Below are positions 54,735 to 64,000 of a stretch of 64,000 bases of DNA, one piece after another. Source of the stretch: Alphaproteobacteria bacterium (GTDB taxonomy: Bacteria; Pseudomonadota; Alphaproteobacteria; UBA9655). Position 1 is the first letter of the stretch. Each line of letters begins with the position of its first letter. Both the position numbers and the translations under genes were made by a program. The notes beneath the pieces are model-generated. The model was not told the DNA's origin. It ran no database searches and worked only from the letters and a program-made list of their open reading frames with translations. Where the stretch lies: contig JAIEPE010000023.1 in NCBI GenBank assembly GCA_019749915.1, forward strand, positions 1 through 64,000. The letters run 5' to 3'.

Positions 54735-57700
54735 GTGACTCTCAGAGATGTTCAATTGGATGATAAATATACCCTTGAAGAAGGGGAAATTTATATCACC
54801 GGGGTTCAAGCCCTGGCACGTCTGCCTTTGATGCAAAGAAAACGGGACCTGGCACAAGGCCTAGATACGGCCGGCTTTATCTCGGGTTATAGAGGCTCCC
54901 CTCTAGGCGGATTTGATCAAACTCTTTGGAAAGCCCAAAAATTTCTCGATGACAATAGAATCACTTTTACACCCAGCATTAATGAAGATTTAGGCGTAAC
55001 AGCCGTTTGGGGAAGCCAACAGTTGCCTCTTTTTAAAGGCGGTCGCGTTCAGGGAGTCTTCTCCATGTGGTATGGCAAAGGTCCAGGGGTCGACCGAAGT
55101 GGGGATGCCTTCAAACATGCTAATATGGCAGGTTCTAGCGCCTTTGGAGGCGTATTAGCTCTTACTGGGGATGATCACGCCTGCAAATCCTCAACTCTGC
55201 CCCATCAAAGCGAATATGCGTTTATGGACGCCTCCATTCCTATACTTGTTCCTTCCAATGTGCAAGATATCCTAGACTTAGGGCTTTATGGATGGGCTCT
55301 TTCCCGCTATTCTGGGTGTTGGGTGTGTTTTAAAGTTATTGCTGACACGGTAGATACGTCTGCAGTTGTCACCGTTTCACCTCAAAGGACGCCCATCGGA
55401 CTTCCCCAAGACTTTTTTATGCCAGAGAGTGGGCTCAATATTCGCTGGCCTGATGCACCCCTTGAGCAAGAAAAAAGGCTACGTCTTTATAAACTTGAAG
55501 CTGCAAAGGCTTTCGTCAAATCCAATCACCTCGATAAAACCCTTTTTAAGGGGCAAAAAGCCCGCTTTGGAATTATCACTTGTGGTAAAACTTTCCAAGA
55601 TGTACGCCAAGCCCTTGAAGACTTGGGCCTCGGTGAAAAGGAGACCGCCGATTTAGGGGTAGCTGTTTATAAAGTTGCTATGAGTTGGCCTTTGGAGCCC
55701 TCTCGTTTTAAGGAGTTTGCAGCAGGGCTTGAAGAAATTCTTATTGTTGAGGAAAAGCGACCTTTGATTGAAGGACAAGTTAAAGACATCCTTTATGAAC
55801 TTCCTGAAGGGAGGCGTCCTCGGATTGTGGGCAAGAAAGATGAGCAAGGAAACCCTTTGCTCCCTGAAATTTATGAGCTCTTGGTACCAGAAGTGGCCCA
55901 TGCGATTGGTCAGCGCATCCTGCGCTTTGATAAGTCTTCCAAAATAAAAGAAGGCTTGAAGCGCTTGGATCAACTCTTTCAAAACCAACTCCAGAAAGCG
56001 CCAGATCTCGTACGCCTTCCTTATTATTGTTCTGGCTGCCCTCATAATACCTCCACAACCCAACTTCCGAAAGGAAGCAGAGCTGTTGCGGGCATTGGGT
56101 GCCATTACATGGCCACCTGGATTGCCAATGATACGGCTACTTTCACCCAAATGGGGGGAGAAGGGGTTCCATGGATCGGCCAATCGCCCTTTACGGACGA
56201 AAATCATATCTTTGCCAATATTGGGGATGGAACTTATTACCACTCTGGTATCCTTGCTATTCGTGCTTCGATTGCGGCGAAAGTCAATATTACTTATAAA
56301 ATCCTTTATAATGATGCAGTGGCCATGACGGGAGGACAGTCTGTTGATGGGCCCCTCGATGTGGCCATGGTCTCAAATCAAGTTTACGCAGAAGGGGTTC
56401 GAAAAATTGTTGTTCTCAGCGATGATCCCCATAAATATCCAGTAAATTCTGGCTTTGCGCCAGGTGTTCACATTGGCCACCGTGATGAACTTCAACAAGT
56501 CCAAGAAGACTTGAAAAAATGGCCTGGCGTGTCCGTTCTGATCTATGATCAAACCTGTGCGGCTGAAAAGCGCCGCCGCCGAAAAAGAGGCCTTATGGAA
56601 GAGCCGGACAAACGGATCTTTATTAATGAGCGAGTTTGTGAAGGATGTGGAGATTGCAGCATTAAGTCAAATTGCCTTTCTGTCCAGCCTATTGAAACCC
56701 CTTTGGGAAGAAAACGAAAAATTGATCAGTCCAGCTGCAATAAGGACTATTCCTGTGTCAACGGCTTTTGCCCTAGTTTTGTAAGCGTTCATGGTGGCAA
56801 GCTGCGAAATCTCACTCCTACAGCTAAACTTGAAGATCTCCTGGGGCACTTTCCTGATCCTAAAATTCCTGTCCTCAATACACCTTACCGTATCTTTATA
56901 ACAGGCGTAGGCGGTACAGGGGTGGTTACAATTGGGGCAATTTTGGGGATGGCCTCCCACCTGGAAGGCAAAGGATGCTCCATTGTGGATATGACGGGGC
57001 TGGCTCAAAAGGGAGGAGCCGTTGTATCCCATGTTTGTATTGCCAAAGCGCCAGAGAATATTCATGCAACCCGCGTCTATATGGGTGAGGCGAATCTCAT
57101 TTTAGGATGCGATATTGTAGTAACGGGAAATCCTGATACCCTTAATAAAGCACAGCCAGGAAAAACGAAAGCTCTAGTCAATGAGGATCAAACCATTACA
57201 GGCCACTTCATTCATGATTCCGACTATAATTTTCACCATGAAACTTTGAAAAAAAATATCACCTCAACGCTGGGGAAGGATCATGTTGATTTTATTGATG
57301 CCGCTCATATTGCAAGGCGGCTTTTAGGGGATTCTATTGCGACCAACATGTTCATGATAGGATATGCTTATCAGAAAGGTCTAATCCCCCTGTCCCACGA
57401 GTCTATTGAAAAAACTATTGAAATGAACGGGGTTGCTGTTCCCATGAACATTCAAGCTTTTCGTTGGGGGCGCTATGCAGCTATTGACCTCAAAGCTGTT
57501 GAAAAAGCAGCCGGTCTTGATAAAGAAGAAAAAATCTTTGCCGTTCCTAAAACCCTTGAGGAGATCATTACTTTCCAAAAAAAATTTTTAACTGGTTATC
57601 AAAACAAAGCCTATGCAGAACGCTACGAAAAATTTGTAAATCAGGTCGTCACTCATGACAGAAAACTCAAGCGGGATGAGCTTTCCAAGGCGGTGGCAAA

Positions 57701-58202
57701 ATATTATGCCAAGCTTCTTGCCATTAAAGATGAATATGAAGTGGGCCGGCTTTTTGCTGATGGAACATTTATAAAGGAGCTCTCCCTTCAATTTGAAGGA
57801 CCAGTGAAGCTTAAATATTACCTAGCACCACCGCTAATTGCCCGCCGCAATCCAGCAACGGGTGAGCTTCAAAAGAAAGAATATGGCGCCTGGATGATGC
57901 ATGGATTCCGTCTTTTGTCCAAACTCAAAGGGCTGCGTGGCACCGTGTTTGATATTTTCGGCTATACCAAGGACCGTAAAAAGGAGAGAGCTCTCATTAA
58001 AGAATATGAGGTCCTGATAAAGTCTCTCTTGAAGAATTTAAAACCTGAAAATTATGAGATTGTCGTTGAGCTCGCCAGCCTCCCCGAGCATATTCGCGGC
58101 TACGGACATGTCAAAGACCGCCATCTTGCGGATGTAAAGATTAACAAAGAAGTGCTTCTGTTGCGATTCTTTAATGTAGAGAAGGATAATAAAACGCCCT
58201 AG
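54735..58202 (+). CDS. indolepyruvate ferredoxin oxidoreductase (fused alpha-gamma)
   Basis: 1155 residues from GTG with AGGAGG five bases upstream. It oxidatively decarboxylates indolepyruvate and other aryl pyruvates to acyl-CoA using thiamine diphosphate and ferredoxin. The N-terminal half is the IorA-like part (GFISGYRGSPLGGFDQTLW; TPP region ANIGDGTYYHSG). A cysteine cluster, CEGCGDCSIKSNC with a later SSCNKDYSCVNGFCP, replaces the usual ferredoxin domain. The C-terminal IorB-like gamma domain has ITGVGGTGVVTIGAILGMAS. The fused form is common in proteobacteria. It converges on the deformylase gene with a four-base overlap. Confidence 0.92.
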   Translation: MTLRDVQLDDKYTLEEGEIYITGVQALARLPLMQRKRDLAQGLDTAGFISGYRGSPLGGFDQTLWKAQKFLDDNRITFTPSINEDLGVTAVWGSQQLPLFKGGRVQGVFSMWYGKGPGVDRSGDAFKHANMAGSSAFGGVLALTGDDHACKSSTLPHQSEYAFMDASIPILVPSNVQDILDLGLYGWALSRYSGCWVCFKVIADTVDTSAVVTVSPQRTPIGLPQDFFMPESGLNIRWPDAPLEQEKRLRLYKLEAAKAFVKSNHLDKTLFKGQKARFGIITCGKTFQDVRQALEDLGLGEKETADLGVAVYKVAMSWPLEPSRFKEFAAGLEEILIVEEKRPLIEGQVKDILYELPEGRRPRIVGKKDEQGNPLLPEIYELLVPEVAHAIGQRILRFDKSSKIKEGLKRLDQLFQNQLQKAPDLVRLPYYCSGCPHNTSTTQLPKGSRAVAGIGCHYMATWIANDTATFTQMGGEGVPWIGQSPFTDENHIFANIGDGTYYHSGILAIRASIAAKVNITYKILYNDAVAMTGGQSVDGPLDVAMVSNQVYAEGVRKIVVLSDDPHKYPVNSGFAPGVHIGHRDELQQVQEDLKKWPGVSVLIYDQTCAAEKRRRRKRGLMEEPDKRIFINERVCEGCGDCSIKSNCLSVQPIETPLGRKRKIDQSSCNKDYSCVNGFCPSFVSVHGGKLRNLTPTAKLEDLLGHFPDPKIPVLNTPYRIFITGVGGTGVVTIGAILGMASHLEGKGCSIVDMTGLAQKGGAVVSHVCIAKAPENIHATRVYMGEANLILGCDIVVTGNPDTLNKAQPGKTKALVNEDQTITGHFIHDSDYNFHHETLKKNITSTLGKDHVDFIDAAHIARRLLGDSIATNMFMIGYAYQKGLIPLSHESIEKTIEMNGVAVPMNIQAFRWGRYAAIDLKAVEKAAGLDKEEKIFAVPKTLEEIITFQKKFLTGYQNKAYAERYEKFVNQVVTHDRKLKRDELSKAVAKYYAKLLAIKDEYEVGRLFADGTFIKELSLQFEGPVKLKYYLAPPLIARRNPATGELQKKEYGAWMMHGFRLLSKLKGLRGTVFDIFGYTKDRKKERALIKEYEVLIKSLLKNLKPENYEIVVELASLPEHIRGYGHVKDRHLADVKINKEVLLLRFFNVEKDNKTP

Positions 58203-58837
58203 TCACTTTTCATCGCAGCTTGGCGTTTTTTACGGTACTCTTCTATAGAAAAAAGTTCAGATTCAGGAACAAGATCGACAAAGCAACGCCCATTTAAATG
58301 GTCAACTTCATGTTGAATCACGCGAGCTAAAAATCCGTGAGCTGTCCCTTCAACCTTTTTCCCTTCAGGTGTAAAGGCCACATATCGAACTGTTGTATAA
58401 CGGGCGACAGGACCGGCTAAATCATCAACAGAAAAGCACCCTTCATAATCTGTTGTTTTTTCCTCGCCAACAGGTTCATAAGAAGGATTCAACCACACAG
58501 TTTTTGGCATCGTTTGATTGAGATCTGGACGCCATTTTTTAAGCTCTTCTTCGCCTTCTACCTCAAACACGATAACTTTTTTCCCAAACCCAATTTGAGG
58601 GGCTGCTAGGCCTGCACAATTTTCCTCTTGATCAAATTTATCAATTAAGATTTGCACCAGTTCTTTATCTTTCTCTGAAAGAGGGAAGGTAAAGGGTTGG
58701 GCAGGTTCACGTAACACAGCTGTATCACTGGACTTTGGATTGTTGATGACAACATAATCGGGCAAGTCTTTCATGGGTGTGCATCCAATTGTAAGAGTGA
58801 TAAGAGAAAATAAAAGTGTGGCTTTCTTATACATCAT
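58199..58837 (-). CDS. peptide deformylase family protein with lipoprotein-like signal
   Basis: 212 residues. All three deformylase motifs are intact: [10 protein letters not shown] (motif 1), YEGCFSV (motif 2, metal cysteine) and QHEVDHLNG (motif 3, metal histidines). The N-terminus [19 protein letters not shown] looks like a lipoprotein signal with a cysteine at residue 19, followed by about 35 extra residues. Ordinary Def is cytosolic, about 170 residues. An exported copy would have no nascent chains to act on, so the true substrate or the start is uncertain. It overlaps proS by four bases. Confidence 0.82.
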   Translation of the reverse strand: MMYKKATLLFSLITLTIGCTPMKDLPDYVVINNPKSSDTAVLREPAQPFTFPLSEKDKELVQILIDKFDQEENCAGLAAPQIGFGKKVIVFEVEGEEELKKWRPDLNQTMPKTVWLNPSYEPVGEEKTTDYEGCFSVDDLAGPVARYTTVRYVAFTPEGKKVEGTAHGFLARVIQHEVDHLNGRCFVDLVPESELFSIEEYRKKRQAAMKSD

Positions 58838-60114
58838 GAAACCATTCGTAAAGCATCTTCAAAGGAAAGCTCAAACTTTTCACCCGTCTTGCGGTTTTTA
58901 AGCTCACATTGGTCGGAAGATGTACTCCGAGGGCCGATGATAATTTGCCAAGGAAGACCAATCAGGTCCATATCGGCAAATTTAGCGCCACTTCCTAAAT
59001 CCCGATCATCATAAAGGACTTCAACATCCGCATTAAGGAGTTTCCCATAAAGATCCTCACATAGGCGGGTGCAGGCTTCATCTTTTATCTTGAGGTTTAA
59101 AAGACCAACTTTAAAGGGCGCCACACTTTCTGGCCATTTTATGCCTTCCTCATCATGGTGAGCTTCAATAATTGCCGCCACAAGGCGAGAAATACCGATG
59201 CCATAAGATCCCATTTCAGCAGGAATTTGTTTGCCATCAGGCCCCATCACATAAGCCCCTAAGGGAATGGAATATTTTGTTCCAAAATAAAACACATGGC
59301 CCACTTCGATGCCGCGTGCCGTCTTAAGGCGTTCTGAAGGAACGGGACAGGTCTTGGGATCATGAAGCTCATCCGCCATCGCATAAAGACTTTGGAGGCG
59401 CTTAAGGGTCAGAGAATTGACATCCAGACCCTCGTAGTCTGCATCATAAAAAATCTCGCTCTCCCCCGTTTCTGCCAGGATTTGGAACTCATGGCTTAGA
59501 TTTCCTCCAATAGCACCAGAATCAGCCCTCACGGGAATAGCGGTCAAATCCATACGGGCAAAAGTCTTAACATAAGCCTCAAGCATAGCTTGATAGGACG
59601 CTTTGGCTCCTTCCATAGTCAAATCAAAAGAATAGTTATCTTTCATCAAAAACTCTCGACCCCTCATCACGCCAAAGCGGGGACGAATTTCATCGCGAAA
59701 CTTCCATTGAATATTATAAAACCGCTTCGGAAGATCACGGTAGCTTTTAACAAAGCGAGCAAAAATTTCTGTAATAACTTCTTCCGCTGTGGGACCATAA
59801 AGCATTTCTCTCTCATGACGATCGGTAATACGTAACATTTCTTTGCCATAATCATGATATCGTCCACTTCTTTCCCAAAGCTCGGCCGGCTGGATGGTCG
59901 GCATCAAAATCTCAAGGCTACCCGCCTTATCCTGTTCTTCTCTGACAATTTGAGAAATTTTTTGGAGAACCTTTAGTCCCAAGGGAAGCCATGTGTAAAT
60001 ACCAGAAGTCACCTGTGAAATCATGCCCGAGCGTAGCATCAGCCGATGGGAGGCAATCTGAGCCTCTTGTGGCGTTTCTCTTAAGGTGGGATAGAAAAAA
60101 AGTGAGGAACGCAT
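58834..60114 (-). CDS. proS: prolyl-tRNA synthetase (short type)
   Basis: A 426-residue class II synthetase. Motif 1 lies around [22 protein letters not shown], motif 2 around [24 protein letters not shown], and motif 3 at [19 protein letters not shown]. An anticodon-binding domain follows. It lacks the inserted editing domain of E. coli ProRS, as is usual in alphaproteobacteria. It is encoded between lptB and the deformylase and probably co-transcribed with both. Confidence 0.95.
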   Translation of the reverse strand: MRSSLFFYPTLRETPQEAQIASHRLMLRSGMISQVTSGIYTWLPLGLKVLQKISQIVREEQDKAGSLEILMPTIQPAELWERSGRYHDYGKEMLRITDRHEREMLYGPTAEEVITEIFARFVKSYRDLPKRFYNIQWKFRDEIRPRFGVMRGREFLMKDNYSFDLTMEGAKASYQAMLEAYVKTFARMDLTAIPVRADSGAIGGNLSHEFQILAETGESEIFYDADYEGLDVNSLTLKRLQSLYAMADELHDPKTCPVPSERLKTARGIEVGHVFYFGTKYSIPLGAYVMGPDGKQIPAEMGSYGIGISRLVAAIIEAHHDEEGIKWPESVAPFKVGLLNLKIKDEACTRLCEDLYGKLLNADVEVLYDDRDLGSGAKFADMDLIGLPWQIIIGPRSTSSDQCELKNRKTGEKFELSFEDALRMVS

Positions 60115-60126
60115 TCTTATTTCTCC

Positions 60127-60882
60127 TTAAAGCTTAAATTTTTCTCCGAGATAAACTTGGCGTACTCGCTTATCAGCAACGATTTCCTCAGGCGTGCCTT
60201 CTTTTAATACAAGACCTTCATTAATAATATAGGCTCGATCAACGATCCCAAGGGTATCGCGCACATTATGGTCTGTAATCAAAACACCAATGTTCTTATC
60301 CTTTAAGTGCGCTATAAGATCTCGAATTTCTCCAACAGCTATAGGATCAATGCCTGCTAATGGCTCATCCAGCAACATAAAATGAGGGTTACTGGCCAGA
60401 GCACGAGCAATTTCTGTTCGGCGTCTTTCCCCTCCTGATAAAGCCAGGGCGGATGATTTGCGAATATGTTTGATCGAAAATTCATCCAAAAGACTCTCTA
60501 ATCTTTCCTCTCGTTGATCATAATCAGGCTCTACAAGCTCCAGAACGGCTTTGATGTTATTTTCAACAGTCAATCCTCGAAAAATCGAGGTTTCTTGAGG
60601 AAGATATCCAATGCCAAGACGTGCCCTTCGATACATAGGAAGATAGGTGATATCATAATTGTCTAGAAGAACAGATCCTCCATCAGCTTTTATTAATCCT
60701 GTAACAATTGAAAAACAGGTTGTTTTTCCAGCCCCATTAGGACCCAAAAGTCCAACAGCTTCTCCTCGAACAACATTGAGATTGACATCATCAACGACAA
60801 TACGCCGTGCGTATGACTTTCGCAACTTTACTGCAGAAAGACCTTCTAATGAGACATGAGTTTTTTTGGAAAGTGCGGCCAT
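60127..60882 (-). CDS. lptB: LPS export ABC transporter ATPase LptB
   Basis: 251 residues: Walker [16 protein letters not shown]-loop [19 protein letters not shown], signature [17 protein letters not shown], Walker [14 protein letters not shown], and switch [11 protein letters not shown]. The PQE-SIFR segment is typical of LptB. It drives extraction of LPS from the inner membrane with LptFG and LptC. It lies 18 bases after lptA. The protein has a short extra N-terminus ([14 protein letters not shown]). Confidence 0.96.
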   Translation of the reverse strand: MAALSKKTHVSLEGLSAVKLRKSYARRIVVDDVNLNVVRGEAVGLLGPNGAGKTTCFSIVTGLIKADGGSVLLDNYDITYLPMYRRARLGIGYLPQETSIFRGLTVENNIKAVLELVEPDYDQREERLESLLDEFSIKHIRKSSALALSGGERRRTEIARALASNPHFMLLDEPLAGIDPIAVGEIRDLIAHLKDKNIGVLITDHNVRDTLGIVDRAYIINEGLVLKEGTPEEIVADKRVRQVYLGEKFKL

Positions 60883-60900
60883 ATTTAAATAACTTTATAT

Positions 60901-61842
60901 TTATTGAGAGCGTGTTTCGGATCTCTTTTTAGCAGAGATAGGGAAGAGCTGTCTATCATTATGGTTTGAAGAAGCGTCTTTAGAAGAAGCTTCCTCCTTT
61001 TTTTTCATTTTCTTTGCATCCTTTGGAATGATAATTCCAGAGATACGCTTCTTAGAACCAGATCGAGAGACATGTGGCGGCTCAGTGAACATTTCTGCTA
61101 CATCTGTTTCAAGGTTATGACGCGCATAACCGCCTTCAATAACATTCTCTCCCTGCATTATCTTCACGTTATTAAAGACTTCAACGAGATGATCTTTTGT
61201 AGAGTAAATTCCTCGATCTCCCGTAATGACACTTTTAGGGCTAGACGCTAGCATGTGACCTTCTGCTTCCACTTTATCAATAGAAAGTTTTTCCTTGCTT
61301 CCTTCTGTCCCTTCAGAAGAAGGCTTAAAGTAGGCGACAAGGGTATCCGCTTGGATAAGTTCTTCTTTCTCAGGAAATAGGGCTGTGGCCTGACCTCGGG
61401 CAATTCCTTTGTTATCCGTATGCCAATATTCAATTGAATCTCGAGCAGTGATGCTTTCCTTAGGAGTGAGAATTTTTAAATTTCCACCGGTCAGAAGAAT
61501 ACGATCAAGAGCCACATCATAATGAGCATGATCCCCATAAGCTTTCTCTGTTGGTGTTTCCATGCGCACATGACCATCGGCTGTCATGGCAGTAATATCG
61601 CGTTCCTTGCCTTCTGTAAAAAAAACCGTTAAGATGTCTCCATAAACCGTATTTGTACCTTTTTTTGCAGAAGCATTTCCAGTGGCAATACACTTATTAA
61701 CTGTTTCATCACATACAACGGAATTTTCTGCTTCAATGATAATGGGATCGTTTCCCTTGCTCTCACTGAAACGGTCCAGAATTTGAGCATGGCACAGGAC
61801 AGGATTTATTAACATAAGAAAAAAAAGCTTGTTGAAACTCAT
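60901..61842 (-). CDS. lptA: LPS periplasmic bridge protein LptA, extended
   Basis: 313 residues with a signal peptide (LFFLMLINPVLCHA) and an OstA/LptA beta-jellyroll: IIIEAENSVVCDETVNKCIATGNASA, YGDILTVFF, IEGGYARHNLETDVAEMF. LptA filaments carry LPS across the periplasm. Typical members are about 180 residues. This one seems to hold more than one OstA repeat and a basic, low-complexity C-terminus (KKMKKKEEASSKDASS). It overlaps lptC by four bases. Confidence 0.87.
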   Translation of the reverse strand: MSFNKLFFLMLINPVLCHAQILDRFSESKGNDPIIIEAENSVVCDETVNKCIATGNASAKKGTNTVYGDILTVFFTEGKERDITAMTADGHVRMETPTEKAYGDHAHYDVALDRILLTGGNLKILTPKESITARDSIEYWHTDNKGIARGQATALFPEKEELIQADTLVAYFKPSSEGTEGSKEKLSIDKVEAEGHMLASSPKSVITGDRGIYSTKDHLVEVFNNVKIMQGENVIEGGYARHNLETDVAEMFTEPPHVSRSGSKKRISGIIIPKDAKKMKKKEEASSKDASSNHNDRQLFPISAKKRSETRSQ

Positions 61843-62465
61843 GAGTCTCTCTTCTTCGCTTTCAAAGAGGTTTTATTAATCTCTATGCGAGAAGGTCCTT
61901 TTAAGGTGAGAATTTTTTTGCCTCCAGATTTACTTTCGATTCTAAACCCATTTTGCCCCCTTAATTTTCCAGCAGGCCCCTCTCCTTCAACCAAAGAATC
62001 TCCTTCAACAACGTTATTGTCAAAGGTGACATGCGCTTTTTCTGTCTGTACACGGTATCCATCCGTGCTTGTCAACGTGACCTTTCCTTCTAAATCTAAG
62101 TATTTGCTTTCACTATTATAATGCCCTTCTTTTGCTTGAAGATTAAGCGTTTCTCCCTCTTCGGTTTCCAGAGTCCCGGAAGGATTTATAAGATCTGTGG
62201 AGGCTTGTGTATTTTGCTTGGCCCACTCAGCATCTACGTGAAAAGGTTGGCCCTTCCCATCGGTTGAAACATAGTGAGGACGAATCATTCTATTTTCTTG
62301 AATTTCTGGTTGAGAGGAATCAATCAAAATAAGCTCTTCTTTATCATAAGAGGTAATATATGGCCAAGCAAAAGTAAATCCTATTGTGGCAATAATACCC
62401 ATAGGAAGAATTATCTTCATTAAGCTAACATAGTGCGAATAACTCTTTGGAAGAGATAGTCCCAT
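61839..62465 (-). CDS. lptC: LPS export protein LptC
   Basis: A 208-residue bitopic membrane protein with one N-terminal helix (MKIILPMGIIATIGFTFAWPYI) and the LptC periplasmic jellyroll (MIRPHYVSTDGKGQPFHVDAEWAKQ; EEGETLNLQAKEGHYNSESKYLDLEGKVTL). It passes LPS from LptBFG to LptA. The start follows the kdsD stop directly and the gene overlaps lptA, so the kdsD-lptC-lptA-lptB block forms one operon. Confidence 0.9.
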   Translation of the reverse strand: MGLSLPKSYSHYVSLMKIILPMGIIATIGFTFAWPYITSYDKEELILIDSSQPEIQENRMIRPHYVSTDGKGQPFHVDAEWAKQNTQASTDLINPSGTLETEEGETLNLQAKEGHYNSESKYLDLEGKVTLTSTDGYRVQTEKAHVTFDNNVVEGDSLVEGEGPAGKLRGQNGFRIESKSGGKKILTLKGPSRIEINKTSLKAKKRDS

Positions 62466-63455
62466 CTACACCAACCCCTCCCTTAAGCAATCATGAAGTT
62501 GTAAGAGACCAACAAGCTTGTCCGTGCTTTCTTCTAAGACGAAAAGATTCGTAATTGCATTGCGGTTCATAAAACCAACAGCTTCACCTGCAAAAGATGA
62601 AGAAAAAATCGTCTTCGGTGCAGAGGTCATAATATCTTCAACTTTTTTGTTTAAAAGGTCAGAACTCATATGACGACGAAGATCCCCATCGGTAATAATT
62701 CCCATAAGCTGACCATCCTCATTTAAAACCCCAATACATCCAAAACCTTTTTCCGTCATGGTAACGAGCGCCTCGCTCATTAAAGTTTCTTGAGAGACAA
62801 GGGGTAACTCTTCATACGAACGCATAAGATCCGCAACATGGAGTAATTTTTTTCCAAGGCGTCCGCCGGGATGAAGGTTTTTAAAATCATTTTCAGAGAA
62901 ACCTTTTCTCTTTAATAAAGAAACCGCCATAGCATCTCCTAAGCTTAGCATAAGAGTTGTCGACGTCGTTGGCGCAAGACCCAAAGGGCAAGCTTCTACA
63001 AAGGGTGGCAAAAGAAGCGTACATTCAGCCGCTTTTGAAAGGAGGCTATTCTTTTTGCATGTTATAGCAATGATAGGAATATTAAACCGCTTTGCATAGG
63101 CAATTATATCCGAAAGCTCTGCCGTTTCCCCTGAAAGGGAAAGGATTAGTAGAGTATCTTTAGGAGTAATCATCCCTAGATCCCCATGGCTCGCCTCACT
63201 AGGGTGAATAAAAAAAGCAGGCGTTCCTGTGGAGGAAAACGTCGCCGCAATTTTATGGGCAACATGACCACTTTTCCCAATGCCAGCAAGGATAAGGCGA
63301 CCTTCGGTTTCCATGATAATGTTTAAGGCCTTTTGAAAGGACTCATCCAAACCTTGTGCGAGGGTGAGAAGGGCTTCGGCTTCAAGACGTAAAACACGAT
63401 AAGCTTCTTCGAGATCATCATGGAGAGAAATAGAATTTAAGTTTGCTTGTTTCAT
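62466..63455 (-). CDS. kdsD: arabinose-5-phosphate isomerase KdsD/KpsF
   Basis: 329 residues with an N-terminal SIS domain (LILAGIGKSGHVAHKIAATFSSTGTPAFFIHPSEASHGDLG) and two C-terminal CBS domains (VADLMRSYEELPLV; VEDIMTSAPKTIF). It converts ribulose-5-P to arabinose-5-P, the first step of Kdo synthesis for LPS. I prefer the ATG at 63455 over the TTG one codon upstream. It is followed immediately by lptC. The GDLG and HPGGRLGKKLL motifs are standard. Confidence 0.95.
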   Translation of the reverse strand: MKQANLNSISLHDDLEEAYRVLRLEAEALLTLAQGLDESFQKALNIIMETEGRLILAGIGKSGHVAHKIAATFSSTGTPAFFIHPSEASHGDLGMITPKDTLLILSLSGETAELSDIIAYAKRFNIPIIAITCKKNSLLSKAAECTLLLPPFVEACPLGLAPTTSTTLMLSLGDAMAVSLLKRKGFSENDFKNLHPGGRLGKKLLHVADLMRSYEELPLVSQETLMSEALVTMTEKGFGCIGVLNEDGQLMGIITDGDLRRHMSSDLLNKKVEDIMTSAPKTIFSSSFAGEAVGFMNRNAITNLFVLEESTDKLVGLLQLHDCLREGLV

Positions 63456-63498
63456 CAAATATTACACCTTAAAATTAATATATTGTTTCTGTTTATAC

Positions 63499-64000
63499 TT
63501 AATGCTGAAAAATATCAACTTCATTCCATCCTTGAATGTCTAATTCACATCTTGCCGGAATAAATTTAAAACATGCCTTTGCAATTGACTCTCGTCCTTC
63601 CCGCTTCAAAAGCTCTTGTAAAGCTACTTTTAAGCGATGAAGGTAGATAACATCATTGGCTGCATATTCCATTTGTTTATCTGAAAGTTGTTCTGACCCC
63701 CAGTCAGAGGTTTGCTCAGTTTTTGAGATTTCAACGCCCAAAAGTTGTTTGCACAGGTCTTTTAATCCATGTTTATCTGTATAGGTGCGGGAAAGCCGAG
63801 AGGCTATTTTTGTACAAAAAAGAGGAGTTGCATCAACTTGCAAATAATATTTTAAGATCGCGTAATCAAAACGAGCGAAATGAAAGATCTTTTCAACATT
63901 TTTATCATTAAGAAGAGCCCTTAAGTGAGGAGCCTCATAGGATGATTTCAGAGGAAAATGAACGAGATGACAGTCTCCCTCGGCCGAAGTTAGTTGTACG
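63499..64000 (-). CDS. rnd: ribonuclease D-type 3'-5' exonuclease (5' end outside window)
   Basis: The frame is open to the window edge: codons start at 63999 and run VQLTSAEGDCHLVHFPL to a stop at 63499. About 166 residues are visible. Exonuclease motifs are KIFHFARFDYAILK (Exo II) and QMEYAANDVIYLHRL (Exo III), with TDKHGLKDLCKQLLGVEISK between them. The single exonuclease domain without a long HRDC tail is the compact alphaproteobacterial RNase D form, which trims tRNA and other RNA 3' ends. It lies upstream of kdsD. Confidence 0.9.
   Translation of the reverse strand, partial: VQLTSAEGDCHLVHFPLKSSYEAPHLRALLNDKNVEKIFHFARFDYAILKYYLQVDATPLFCTKIASRLSRTYTDKHGLKDLCKQLLGVEISKTEQTSDWGSEQLSDKQMEYAANDVIYLHRLKVALQELLKREGRESIAKACFKFIPARCELDIQGWNEVDIFQH

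Noticed and set aside
55653-56243. A 196-residue minus-strand ORF inside the indolepyruvate oxidoreductase
   Set aside because: It lies wholly opposite a conserved coding region and has no recognisable motif; a typical antisense shadow.

Overview
The window looks like a chromosome piece from a low-GC alphaproteobacterium, most likely a protist-associated Holosporales-type bacterium (relatives of Caedibacter, Paracaedibacter, Odyssella). The class assignment rests on a DUF1476 F1-ATPase zeta subunit, a DUF3572 protein, a circularly permuted two-piece tmRNA next to an alpha-type sspB, a short ProRS without editing insert, a fused indolepyruvate ferredoxin oxidoreductase and a kdsD-lptC-lptA-lptB block. 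The order-level guess is inference from AT-richness, the IS5-type element and many small secreted or NTPase/TPR proteins.

Layout. 1-3132: CPBP protease end, a small secreted protein, ubiE, ATPase zeta subunit, DUF3572, mnmA. 3142-11570: two tightly overlapping operons of small-molecule-modifying enzymes (two AAC(6')-like GNATs, a Gfo/Idh oxidoreductase, DUF4440, HAD, VanX dipeptidase, kinase-GNAT fusion, histidine phosphatase, Nudix, FosA-like VOC). Both are preceded by the same short leader carrying a tiny ORF with a good Shine-Dalgarno. A secreted acidic protein and a DUF6506 gene lie between them. 11824-30090: a complete GDP-D-rhamnose / ABC-transporter O-polysaccharide locus (manC, manB, wzm, wzt, a giant FkbM methyltransferase-coiled coil-glycosyltransferase, a giant multi-GT4 protein, gmd, rmd, two GT4). 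It resembles the Pseudomonas common polysaccharide antigen cluster in content. 30222-36000: accessory stretch with an IS5-family element (frameshifted transposase), a membrane-anchored HTH/NB-ARC/TPR STAND protein, an orphan CdiI-type immunity gene and tRNA-Arg(CCU). 36142-42422: small membrane protein, ABC-F, HtrA/DegP protease, rarA, MFS transporter. 42520-53735: Tad/Flp pilus machinery (tadD-cpaA-cpaB-cpaC-cpaD-cpaE-cpaF-tadB-tadC on +, three TadE/G-type pseudopilins on -) with no recognisable Flp pilin. 53809-54590: sspB and the permuted tmRNA. 54735-64000: indolepyruvate oxidoreductase, a peptide deformylase with a lipoprotein-like signal, proS, lptB-lptA-lptC-kdsD, and the end of RNase D.

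How the parts relate. The polysaccharide locus makes GDP-D-rhamnose, polymerises it on the cytoplasmic side and exports it by Wzm/Wzt. The kdsD/lpt block supplies Kdo and LPS transport. Perfect TTAA-N7-TTAA (CtrA-type) boxes lie before both the polysaccharide operon and the Tad operon, which suggests cell-cycle control of two surface structures. The strongest candidates for something undescribed are the FkbM-coiled coil-GT protein as an O-chain length ruler, the leader-controlled resistance-like operon, and the STAND protein with an N-terminal HTH and one membrane segment.
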